40,334 nt of DNA from the NCBI GenBank assembly GCA_002726205.1, contig PBSL01000012.1:62167-102500 (forward strand), in the 5' to 3' direction. Positions 1 through 7,414 of the stretch are shown piece by piece; within the stretch, counting starts at the first letter, position 1, and every line of letters begins with the position of its first letter. The notes under the pieces were generated by a model. That model was not told the DNA's origin, searched no databases, and was given only the letters and a program-made list of their open reading frames with translations. Both the position numbers and the translations under genes were made by a program. This DNA comes from Planctomycetaceae bacterium (lineage in GTDB: Bacteria; Planctomycetota; Planctomycetia; Planctomycetales; Planctomycetaceae).

Positions 1-35
1 CGGCAAAGAAGAAGCCGGCAGAGAAGAAGCAGTAG
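1..35 (+). CDS. C-terminal tail of an upstream gene (partial)
   Basis: Read in frame 3, the first bases encode a lysine-rich tail (AKKKPAEKKQ) that ends in TAG at 33-35. Basic Lys/Ala/Pro tails are common at the ends of nucleic-acid-binding proteins, but ten residues are too few to name a family. The other two forward frames are also open here, so the call rests on composition and on the stop sitting just before yicC. The 5' part lies outside the window. Confidence 0.35.
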   Translation, partial: AKKKPAEKKQ

Positions 36-69
36 TACAGGCCCGAGTGAATCAGCAGGCGAGACGGTT

Positions 70-954
70 GTGCTGTTGAGCATGACGGGATATGGCGCCG
101 CGACGTGCCAGAACGGAGATCTACTTTTTGCGGTCGAGGTCCGCACCGTCAACAATCGATACCTGAAGATCGTCTCGAAGTGTCCCGAGTCGTGTGCGGT
201 GCTGGAGGGACGGATCGAGCGAGTGATCAGGAAGCGGATCAAGCGCGGCACGGTAACGATCACGATTCGCGTGAAGGCTGCCGAGGATGTTTCGCGATAC
301 GTTCCCGACGAGGGTGTCTTGTCTGCTTATTGTCGGGAACTGACGGCCCTGGCGGCACGACTGGATGTTCCGGCCGGGTTGGACCTGGCTTCCTTGTTGT
401 CGCTGCCCGGTGCGATTCGTGACGGTGTTTCGAGTTTCGTGGCACCCGAAGAGCTGTGGGTGGAACTGGAACCGGTCGTTGAGGAATCGCTGGCGCAACT
501 GGGGGCATTTCGTCGCAGAGAGGGCGAGAGTATCGATACGGATCTTCGCCAGCAATGTGAGGTTGTTACAGGGCAGATCACCGAGATCACTTCTCGATCG
601 CCAATCGTCGTTTCTGATTACCGGGATCGACTGTTGGCCCGGGTCGCTGACTTACTGGCGGCATCGTCGGCGACGATTTCCGAAGAGAATCTGATTCGGG
701 AGGTCAGCGTGTTTGCCGACCGCTGTGACATCAATGAGGAACTCTCACGGATGCGAGCCCACCTCGATCAATTCAAGAGTATTCTCGACGGCGAATCGTC
801 AGAAGGGCGCAAGCTGGAGTTTTTGGGCCAGGAGATGTTCCGGGAGGTCAACACGATCGGTTCGAAGGCCAACGACGTCGAGATCGCTCACAGGGTGGTC
901 GAGATCAAGTCGGCGATCGATCGGATTCGAGAGAACCTGCAAAACGTGGAGTGA
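70..954 (+). CDS. yicC: YicC family protein (putative endoribonuclease)
   Basis: This 294-residue protein matches the YicC family. It has the family N-terminus (start followed three residues later by SMTGYG), the early [10 protein letters not shown] segment and the C-terminal block with [22 protein letters not shown]. YicC members are reported to be endoribonucleases affecting small-RNA or mRNA turnover; no activity can be read directly from this sequence. The GTG at 70 is preferred over the ATG at 82 because it gives the same short lead before SMTGYG as in other family members. The stop lies 7 bases before the proposed gmk start. yicC-gmk-rpoZ-coaBC is a recurrent bacterial gene order, so this is the first visible gene of a probable operon. 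Confidence 0.93.
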   Translation: MLLSMTGYGAATCQNGDLLFAVEVRTVNNRYLKIVSKCPESCAVLEGRIERVIRKRIKRGTVTITIRVKAAEDVSRYVPDEGVLSAYCRELTALAARLDVPAGLDLASLLSLPGAIRDGVSSFVAPEELWVELEPVVEESLAQLGAFRRREGESIDTDLRQQCEVVTGQITEITSRSPIVVSDYRDRLLARVADLLAASSATISEENLIREVSVFADRCDINEELSRMRAHLDQFKSILDGESSEGRKLEFLGQEMFREVNTIGSKANDVEIAHRVVEIKSAIDRIRENLQNVE

Positions 955-961
955 GCCTGTC

Positions 962-1561
962 TTGTCGTTCGATGATCCGACCACCGCCGCTCGTGTCCTG
1001 GTACTTTCCGGGCCCAGTGGCAGCGGTAAATCGACGATTGTCGACAGGCTGGTGTTGGAGAGTCCGGTCAAGGTTCGGGAAGCGGTGTCGGCGACGACTC
1101 GTTCACCCCGGCCCGACGAAGTCGATGGAAAGGACTACTATTTTCTGGAGCAAGACGAGTTCTCCGCGCGTCGAGAGCGAGGTGAGTTCCTGGAGTGTGC
1201 CGAGGTGCACGGGGTTGGTGATTGGTATGGCACACCAAGGTCCGAACTCGAACGTGCCGAGGCCGAGGAGGCCTGGGCTTTGTTGGAAATCGACGTGGAA
1301 GGTGCATTGAATGTCATGGAGAAATGCCCCGATGCCTTGACGATTTTCCTTCTGGCACCCTCAATGGAAGAATACCGGCGGCGATTGGAGTCTCGGGGAA
1401 CCGAATCTGCAGAAGTGATCGCGAGGCGGATCAAGACCGCCGGACGAGAAGTACAGCGGGCCGAACGTTATCGATACCGGGTGATCAACGATCACCTGGA
1501 TCGTGCGGTCGGCGAGATCATCGACATCCTGTCCGCGTGGGAGGACACATATCGTGCTTGA
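962..1561 (+). CDS. gmk: Guanylate kinase
   Basis: Guanylate kinase phosphorylates GMP to GDP with ATP in purine nucleotide metabolism. The P-loop GPSGSGKST is at residues 17-25, followed by the GMP-binding region with [19 protein letters not shown] and a later LLEIDVEGA block. The frame is open far upstream, but that part overlaps yicC. The first sensible start is TTG at 962, with GGAG at 948-951 ten bases before it. This gives 199 residues, close to the usual length of about 205. It is packed between yicC and rpoZ, overlapping rpoZ by 8 bases, which suggests translational coupling. The identity is secure; the TTG start is an inference. Confidence 0.95.
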   Translation: MSFDDPTTAARVLVLSGPSGSGKSTIVDRLVLESPVKVREAVSATTRSPRPDEVDGKDYYFLEQDEFSARRERGEFLECAEVHGVGDWYGTPRSELERAEAEEAWALLEIDVEGALNVMEKCPDALTIFLLAPSMEEYRRRLESRGTESAEVIARRIKTAGREVQRAERYRYRVINDHLDRAVGEIIDILSAWEDTYRA

Positions 1562-1823
1562 GGCATTCAGAGAAGAGGCGATCGTTCAGAAGGTGGGTGG
1601 CCGGTTCAAGTTGTCCGCGTTGATTCAGAAGCGGATGGTGGCCTTGAATCGAGGGGCTCGGCCATTGGTCGATCTCATGACCAGCAACACGATGGAAGTC
1701 GTCGTCCAGGAAATTCTCGAAGACAAGATCTATCTCGACGCTGCCGGAAACGTGGCGTTTGCCGATGGTCCGGACTTCGATCAGATCCTGCAAGACACCG
1801 GTCCAGACCTCGCCGATCTTTAG
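1554..1823 (+). CDS. rpoZ: RNA polymerase omega subunit
   Basis: This 89-residue protein carries the omega/Rpb6 core, seen in [21 protein letters not shown] (first 20 residues of it are diagnostic). Omega helps RNA polymerase assemble by clamping the beta-prime C-terminus. The GTG start at 1554 is supported by GGGAGG at 1539-1544, nine bases upstream, and lies inside the end of gmk. A longer version starting at 1503 would be entirely inside gmk and lacks family similarity. The gene directly after gmk is the standard neighbourhood for rpoZ. The acidic C-terminal third is variable in the family. Confidence 0.88.
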   Translation: MLEAFREEAIVQKVGGRFKLSALIQKRMVALNRGARPLVDLMTSNTMEVVVQEILEDKIYLDAAGNVAFADGPDFDQILQDTGPDLADL

Positions 1824-1859
1824 TTCGGCCCGAGGTATCGCTGAGGGAGGATCGGACCC

Positions 1860-2438
1860 ATGCGGGGTCGTGAAATTCTGCTGGGAGTCAGCGGTGGCGT
1901 CGCCGCCTTCAAGGCGGCGGCATTGGCCAGTCGCCTGGTCCAGGCCGGCGCTGGTGTCTCGGTGGTCATGACACCCGCGGCGACGCGATTTGTCGGCCCG
2001 ACGACCTTCGAAGCGCTGACGGGGCGAACAGTCCATGTCGATATGTTCTCGCCCCGCGAGCATTTCCAGGGAGAGCATATTGGTTTGGCTCGACGGGCTG
2101 ATGTGGCAGTCGTTGCACCGGCAACCGCGCAAACGTTGGCCAGGTTGGCTGCGGGGATGGCCGACGACTTGCTGTCGGCCACACTGTTGTGTTTCACGGG
2201 ACCGGTGCTGCTGGCACCGGCGATGAATTGCGAGATGTGGTCGAAGGCGTCGGTCCAGCGAAACGTGGCACGGCTTCGTGAAGACGGGTTCGAGTTGATT
2301 GGCCCCGGCCAGGGATGGCTCAGCTGTGGTCAGGTCGGTCCCGGTCGTATGGCGGAGCCGGAAGAGATTCTGGAACGGATTGCCACTGTTGCCTCTGACG
2401 GATCCCAGGACAACGGGACGGCTGCATGCGAATCCTGA
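1860..2438 (+). CDS. coaC: Phosphopantothenoylcysteine decarboxylase (stand-alone CoaC)
   Basis: This FMN-dependent flavoprotein decarboxylates 4'-phosphopantothenoylcysteine in coenzyme A synthesis. Of its 192 residues, the N-terminus [12 protein letters not shown] forms the flavin-binding start. His73 ([11 protein letters not shown]), Asn123 (APAMNCEMW) and Cys156 ([13 protein letters not shown]) correspond to the catalytic His, Asn and Cys of the family. GGGAGG at 1845-1850 lies nine bases before the ATG. Most bacteria fuse this domain to CoaB. Here the protein stops after the decarboxylase domain, and the ligase follows as a separate gene overlapping by 13 bases in another frame. Both products look complete, so natural fission is more likely than a frameshift. 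Confidence 0.92.
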   Translation: MRGREILLGVSGGVAAFKAAALASRLVQAGAGVSVVMTPAATRFVGPTTFEALTGRTVHVDMFSPREHFQGEHIGLARRADVAVVAPATAQTLARLAAGMADDLLSATLLCFTGPVLLAPAMNCEMWSKASVQRNVARLREDGFELIGPGQGWLSCGQVGPGRMAEPEEILERIATVASDGSQDNGTAACES

Positions 2439-3058
2439 TCACGGCGGGACCGACCCGTGAGTATCTCGATGACGTGCGATATCTTTCCAACGCCAGCAGT
2501 GGCCGGATGGGGTACGCGGTCGCCGAAGCAGCGGCGGTCGCCGGTCATGAGGTGTTCCTGGTCAGTGGGCCGGTGGCCCTGGAACCACCGCAGGATTGTG
2601 AACTGTTGATGGTCGAGACGACCGCGGAGATGTGTCGGATCTGCCAGGCCGAGTTTGATCGCTGTGACGGTGTCATCGCGGTGGCCGCCGTGTGTGACTA
2701 CAAGCCACGCAGGCGCCACGAGGGCAAGCTGACCAAGACCGGGGAGCCGATCTCGATCGAGATGATCGAGACCGATGATGTGCTGGCGAAGCTCGGGCAG
2801 CGTAAGGGCGACCGTTTCGTCGTGGGCTTTGCGCTCGAGGCCGACAACCCCCGTGAAGGTGCGCTGCAGAAACTGCGTACGAAACACTGTGATGCGGTCG
2901 TGTTGAACGGACCGGCTGCGATCGGGAGCGATGAGAATTCGATCGAATTGATCGATGGAAGTGGAGCCGTGGTTGGCGCCTGGGACGGGCCAAAGAACCA
3001 GTTGGCGACACACTTGATCGAGTGGATTGAACAGAGATGGTCGATCGCCACTCGATGA
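2426..3058 (+). CDS. coaB: Phosphopantothenate-cysteine ligase (stand-alone CoaB)
   Basis: This is the second CoA enzyme, joining 4'-phosphopantothenate and cysteine using a nucleotide triphosphate. The 210 residues begin [20 protein letters not shown], followed by the [10 protein letters not shown] Rossmann segment, AAVCDYKP, and a C-terminal VGFALEAD block, all typical of the CoaB half of CoaBC. The ATG at 2426 lies inside coaC, so expression is probably coupled to it; no strong ribosome site is visible. It ends the yicC-gmk-rpoZ-coaC-coaB cluster. An intergenic gap of about 265 bases follows before ftsK. Confidence 0.92.
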   Translation: MRILITAGPTREYLDDVRYLSNASSGRMGYAVAEAAAVAGHEVFLVSGPVALEPPQDCELLMVETTAEMCRICQAEFDRCDGVIAVAAVCDYKPRRRHEGKLTKTGEPISIEMIETDDVLAKLGQRKGDRFVVGFALEADNPREGALQKLRTKHCDAVVLNGPAAIGSDENSIELIDGSGAVVGAWDGPKNQLATHLIEWIEQRWSIATR

Positions 3059-3204
3059 GCGTGGGTTGCTCTGCTGTGGGGCCCCGCTGTTCCGTCGTTG
3101 AGGCTTGCGACCCGTACAACCGGGACAATCGGTCCACCGCGCTGCCGGGTTACCGGAAGTCAACAATCGCCGGTCGCGACGGGGTTTCCGCGGTATTGCA
3201 GCAT

Positions 3205-3212
3205 GCTAATCT
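3205..3212 (+). promoter_or_regulatory. Weak candidate -10 element for ftsK
   Basis: GCTAATCT lies in the 265-base gap before ftsK, about 110 bases upstream of its start. It shares the GCTA lead and terminal T with other candidate -10 elements in this window, but TAATCT matches TATAAT at only three positions and no convincing -35 is present. I see nothing else in the gap beyond the ftsK ribosome site. Confidence 0.2.
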
Positions 3213-3323
3213 TCGCGCAGGACCGTCCGGGAACGACACGATCCGGAGGTTCTGCAGCGAGAATACAACACCGGGTTCCACGGGCCGTTGCAGGGGAGCG
3301 GACGGTCGCAGGGAGACTGATCG

Positions 3324-5711
3324 ATGGATATCAAACGACTGAAGACGGACCTGTGTGCCGTGGTGCTGTTGATGGTTGTCGTGGGCCTGGTCGCCAGCCT
3401 GGCGACCGCCGATGCTGCCGATCCCCCGGCACGGCAGGTCCATCCGGCAAACGAAACAGTCAACAACATCGCCGGTTCGACAGGTGCTCTTGCGGCCCAC
3501 GGGATGTTTACCGCAGCGGGAGCCGCGGCCTGGCTGATCGTGTTGGCCCTGGGATCTCTTGGTCTTCGCATGTTGCAACGGGAACCGGTTGTGCCTTACT
3601 GGCAGTGGCTGGCTGGCTGGTTGCTGATGATCGCGGCCGGTTGTGCCGCACTGCACACATGGGCTCCCGAATTTGCCACCGGGTTCGTTCCTGGCAGTGG
3701 AGGTTATGTTGGCGCCTGGTTCTCGATTTGGCTGGCCGGCCATCTGACACCAGCCGGTTGCGGCGTGGTGCTGGGGTCGTTTGTGGTCGCCGGACTCGTA
3801 CTTTCCGGCGAATCCCGACGGCTGGTGTTTCTGGTTCGCGTGCCCCTGGCTCCCCTGCTCTGGATCGGCCGTCTGGGATTCGGCGACGACTCCGGGACGG
3901 AAAGTTCCTTGCCGCCACAGGTGGTCTCGGACGTGCTGGCCACAGATGTCGAGATGGCGCTGGCCGAATCGGGTTCGACGGACCTGTCACCGATCGGGAT
4001 GGAAGGACTCGTCGAGGATGACGGCAATGCGGAACCGGAGGCCGGAGCAGTCGAGTTTGCGTCGGCGGGACACGACGCACCCCGCTCACCTGTCCAGGTC
4101 AATCGGCCGGTAACAACCAGGAGCGAACGTACCGAGGTCATCGAGAGCATCGAAACGGTCAGTCGTGATGAACAGGATGAGTACAGATTGCCCGATGTCG
4201 ATCTGCTCGAGGAATCCGAGGTCTTTCCTTACGCCTTGTTGGCGAAGAAGGCCCAGGTGGCGGCTATCACGCTCGAACAGACTTTTCGGGAATTCGGCTT
4301 GAATGTGCGGGTGGTTGAGATCGACACCGGACCGGTCATCACGCAATTCGAACTGGAACTCGAGGCTGGGTTGAGGTTGTCGAAGGTCAGTCGCTTGGCC
4401 GACGACCTGGCGATCGCGCTCCGCGTGCCCTCGGTTCGAGTCGTACCATCGATTCCCGGGAAGAATACGGTGGGGATTGAGGTCCCCAATGAACGCCGGG
4501 TCATGGTCCGGTTGCGGGAACTGATCGAATCGTGCCCACGGGAAATCAAAGAGAAACGCCTGCCGGTCTTTCTGGGCAAGGATGTCAGCGGGAAGCCGTT
4601 GTCGATCGATCTCTCGCAAATGCCGCACCTGTTGATTGCCGGTCGCACGGGAACCGGCAAGAGCGTCTGCCTGAATTCCTTGATCCTCTCGTTGCTGATG
4701 GTCCGCCGTCCTGACGAGGTCAAGATGCTGATGATCGATCCGAAAATGGTCGAACTCAGTCCCTATCGCCGAATCCCCCACCTGATGCACCCGGTCATCA
4801 CCGACATGAAGAAGGCCGAGGCGGTGCTGGCCTGGGCCGTCGAGAAGATGGAAGAACGCTACGACCTGCTCGCTCGCTGTGGCGTACGCCACCTCGACAG
4901 GTTCAATGTGCTTGGTCGTGAAGAGGTTCTCGATCGTCTGGGAATCGAAGAGGATGAACTCGAGGCCGAGGAAGTGCCGGACCGGATGCCCTATATCATC
5001 ATCGTCGCCGACGAGATGGCCGACCTGATGATGTCGGCGGGCAAGGATGTCGAGAGTCACATCATTCGACTCGCCCAGAAATCCCGGGCCGTGGGAATTC
5101 ACCTGGTGCTGGCCACCCAGAAGCCAACCGTCGATGTGATCACCGGGCTGATCAAGTCCAACCTGCCGGCCCGGATCTCGTTCCAGGTGGCTAGCCGAAC
5201 CGACAGTCGTGTCGTGCTTGATGAACTCGGTGCCGAGAAACTTCTCGGAAATGGAGACATGCTCTATCTCGAACCGGGGACCAGCAACCTGAACCGGGCC
5301 CAGGGGACCTTTGTTTCCGATGACGAAGTCCAGCAAGTGATCGAGTTCTTTGGTGAACAGGAACCCGACTACTCCGAGGAACTCGCACAACTTGCTGTCG
5401 GTGGCAGTGGACTCTCGGGAGAGAACTCACTGAGCGATCGTGACGAGTTGTACGAGGAAGCGATCACGGTCGTGATCCGCGAGGGTCGTGGTAGCGTGTC
5501 GCTTCTGCAACGATGCCTGGGGATCGGCTATGGCCGGGCCGCGCGGTTGATCGACTACATGGCCGAGGACGGCATTGTCGGTGATTACAACGGTTCGCAG
5601 GCCCGGGAAGTTCTCTACACGGCTGAAGAATGGGAAGTGTACCAGCGGGGGACGTCGGTCGATGAACACCCGTCCGAACAGTTGCTCCCGGTCGGTTCCG
5701 ACGAGGTTTGA
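3324..5711 (+). CDS. ftsK: DNA translocase FtsK/SpoIIIE family
   Basis: This is a septal, membrane-anchored DNA pump that clears chromosomes from the division site. The 795 residues begin with about four transmembrane segments (roughly residues 10-185), then a short acidic linker. The motor follows: Walker A AGRTGTGKS at 439-447 and a Walker B-like IIIVADEMADLMM near 558-570. A C-terminal gamma winged helix follows (around 700-770), which in the family reads KOPS-type DNA sequences. GGGAG at 3311-3315 sits eight bases before the ATG. A strong intrinsic terminator follows the gene. Planctomycetes generally lack FtsZ yet retain FtsK, so its partner at the septum is unclear here. Confidence 0.95.
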   Translation: MDIKRLKTDLCAVVLLMVVVGLVASLATADAADPPARQVHPANETVNNIAGSTGALAAHGMFTAAGAAAWLIVLALGSLGLRMLQREPVVPYWQWLAGWLLMIAAGCAALHTWAPEFATGFVPGSGGYVGAWFSIWLAGHLTPAGCGVVLGSFVVAGLVLSGESRRLVFLVRVPLAPLLWIGRLGFGDDSGTESSLPPQVVSDVLATDVEMALAESGSTDLSPIGMEGLVEDDGNAEPEAGAVEFASAGHDAPRSPVQVNRPVTTRSERTEVIESIETVSRDEQDEYRLPDVDLLEESEVFPYALLAKKAQVAAITLEQTFREFGLNVRVVEIDTGPVITQFELELEAGLRLSKVSRLADDLAIALRVPSVRVVPSIPGKNTVGIEVPNERRVMVRLRELIESCPREIKEKRLPVFLGKDVSGKPLSIDLSQMPHLLIAGRTGTGKSVCLNSLILSLLMVRRPDEVKMLMIDPKMVELSPYRRIPHLMHPVITDMKKAEAVLAWAVEKMEERYDLLARCGVRHLDRFNVLGREEVLDRLGIEEDELEAEEVPDRMPYIIIVADEMADLMMSAGKDVESHIIRLAQKSRAVGIHLVLATQKPTVDVITGLIKSNLPARISFQVASRTDSRVVLDELGAEKLLGNGDMLYLEPGTSNLNRAQGTFVSDDEVQQVIEFFGEQEPDYSEELAQLAVGGSGLSGENSLSDRDELYEEAITVVIREGRGSVSLLQRCLGIGYGRAARLIDYMAEDGIVGDYNGSQAREVLYTAEEWEVYQRGTSVDEHPSEQLLPVGSDEV

Positions 5712-5742
5712 CGCCCCTTCGAGCGTCATTTACCATGGCTGT

Positions 5743-5775
5743 GCCTCAGGCTAGTACCCCGCCTGAGGCTTTTTT
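5743..5775 (+). terminator. Rho-independent terminator after ftsK
   Basis: A perfect 9-bp stem (GCCTCAGGC at 5743-5751 with GCCTGAGGC at 5761-5769) encloses a 9-base loop and is followed directly by six T residues (5770-5775). It sits 31 bases after the ftsK stop and 31 bases before cimA, so it should separate the two transcription units. Confidence 0.9.
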
Positions 5776-5806
5776 CTTTCCCTGACGTGGTTGGGATCAG
5801 AGCACG

Positions 5807-7414
5807 ATGTCGAAGATCGAGATCTATGACACGACTCTGCGGGACGGTAGCCAGGGTGAGGGGGTCAATTTCTCGCTGCAGGACAAACTGCAGATCACGC
5901 AGCGGCTGGATCAACTCGGCTTCGACTTCGTCGAGGGCGGGTACCCCCTGTCGAACCCGAAGGATTTCGAGTATTTCCAGGCCGTGCGTGACCTGGAGCT
6001 TCAGCATGTCCGCGTGGCGGCATTCGGGATGACGAGACGGCGGGGGATGGCTGCCGAGGACGACATCGGAATGCAGGCCCTGCGTGATTCGCAGGCCCCG
6101 GTCTGTACGGTGGTCGGAAAGACCTGGGACCTGCACGTCACCGAGGTGCTGCGAGTCGATCTCGCGGAAAACCTCGAGATGATCACCGACTCGGTTGCGT
6201 TTCTCGTTGCCGAGGGGCGAGAGGTGATCTACGACGCCGAGCATTTCTTTGATGGCTGGTATGCCGACCCTGACTACACACTTTCGACCCTTGCCGCCGC
6301 GGCCGAGGCCGGTGCCCGGACGATTGTCCTGTGCGACACCAACGGGGGGCGGTTGCCTGAGGAAATTGCGGCAGGAGTCGAGGCGGTGCGGAAGGTCCTG
6401 TCGATTCCCCTGGGGATCCACTGTCACAACGACAGCGATGTCGGCGTGGCCAATTCGCTGGTGGGGGTCGACTGCGGGGCCGTCCAGGTGCAGGGAACAA
6501 TCAACGGGATCGGAGAACGGTGCGGCAACGCGGACCTTATCAGTGTGATTGCCAATCTGGCCTTGAAGAAAGACGACCACGAAGTGCTGGTGCCGGGTGG
6601 CCTGGCCCGGCTGGCCGAGTTGTCTCGGTTTGTCTACGAGCTGGCCAACATGAACTTCCGGTCGGGACAGCCTTTCGTCGGTGCCAGCGCGTTTGCACAC
6701 AAGGGGGGGATGCACGTGCACGCGGTCAACCGGGTGGCTGCCAGTTATGAACACGTGCCTCCGGAACTGATCGGCAATGTCCGTCGCGTACTGGTCAGTG
6801 AACTGTCGGGACGATCCAACATCGTTGCCAAGACAACCCGGCACCGGATGCAGCATGACGACGACTTGATGAAGAAGATTCTCGAACGCATACAGGATCT
6901 CGAAAACCAGGGATACCAGTTCGAGGCGGCGGAGGCCTCGTTTGACCTGCTGGTCAAGAAAGTCGCCGGGACGTACCTGCCCCGGTTCGAACGGGTTCAC
7001 TATCGGGTCAATGTCGAAACCGACGCGGTTGAGTCCCCGGCCACCGAGGCGACCGTGAAATTGAAGGTCAATGGTGATGAGGTTCACGTCGTTGCCGAGG
7101 GTGACGGTCCGGTCAATGCCCTCGACCGGGCACTGCGAAAGGCACTCTCGAGTGCCTACCCCAGCCTGCAGGCGATGCAACTGGTCGATTACAAGGTCCG
7201 GGTGATCAACTCGACCGAGGGGACCGCTGCCCGCGTCCGGGTGGTGATCGACAGCCGTGATCATGACGAGGTCTGGAGTTCGGTTGGTGTCAGCGAGAAC
7301 ATCATCGAGGCGAGCTGGTTGGCGCTGGTCGACAGCGTGGAGTACAAGCTCTACAAGGACGAGGAGGCGTCCGGGGAGCCACCCGCTGCGACCGTGGTTC
7401 GAGGCGATTCGTGA
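5807..7414 (+). CDS. cimA: (R)-citramalate synthase (HMGL/LeuA-like family)
   Basis: This condenses pyruvate with acetyl-CoA to citramalate, the threonine-independent entry to isoleucine. The 535 residues match the long CimA type. The N-terminal TIM barrel has the DTTLRDGSQGEGVNFS metal/substrate motif at about residues 8-23, the GIHCHNDSDVGVANS histidine metal motif and the QGTINGIGERCGNADL segment. A C-terminal LeuA-like allosteric dimer domain follows. 2-Isopropylmalate synthase is the main alternative; the GEGVNFS and GGYPLSNPKD segments favour CimA. Its TGA overlaps the valS ATG (TGATG), so the two are probably translated together, linking branched-chain amino acid synthesis to valine tRNA charging. 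Confidence 0.88.
   Translation: MSKIEIYDTTLRDGSQGEGVNFSLQDKLQITQRLDQLGFDFVEGGYPLSNPKDFEYFQAVRDLELQHVRVAAFGMTRRRGMAAEDDIGMQALRDSQAPVCTVVGKTWDLHVTEVLRVDLAENLEMITDSVAFLVAEGREVIYDAEHFFDGWYADPDYTLSTLAAAAEAGARTIVLCDTNGGRLPEEIAAGVEAVRKVLSIPLGIHCHNDSDVGVANSLVGVDCGAVQVQGTINGIGERCGNADLISVIANLALKKDDHEVLVPGGLARLAELSRFVYELANMNFRSGQPFVGASAFAHKGGMHVHAVNRVAASYEHVPPELIGNVRRVLVSELSGRSNIVAKTTRHRMQHDDDLMKKILERIQDLENQGYQFEAAEASFDLLVKKVAGTYLPRFERVHYRVNVETDAVESPATEATVKLKVNGDEVHVVAEGDGPVNALDRALRKALSSAYPSLQAMQLVDYKVRVINSTEGTAARVRVVIDSRDHDEVWSSVGVSENIIEASWLALVDSVEYKLYKDEEASGEPPAATVVRGDS

Noticed and set aside
713-961. N-terminal extension of guanylate kinase
   Set aside because: The frame is open but lies inside yicC; the family domain begins just after TTG 962, which has a ribosome site.
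2426-2438. Frameshift breaking a CoaBC fusion
   Set aside because: Both halves have complete catalytic domains and proper ends, so separate genes explain the overlap better.
4086-5390. 434-codon open frame on the minus strand
   Set aside because: It is antisense to the conserved ftsK motor region and its protein shows no family features; long shadow frames are expected at this GC content.
5726-7264. 512-codon open frame on the minus strand
   Set aside because: It lies opposite cimA, whose motifs are unmistakable, and crosses the intergenic terminator.
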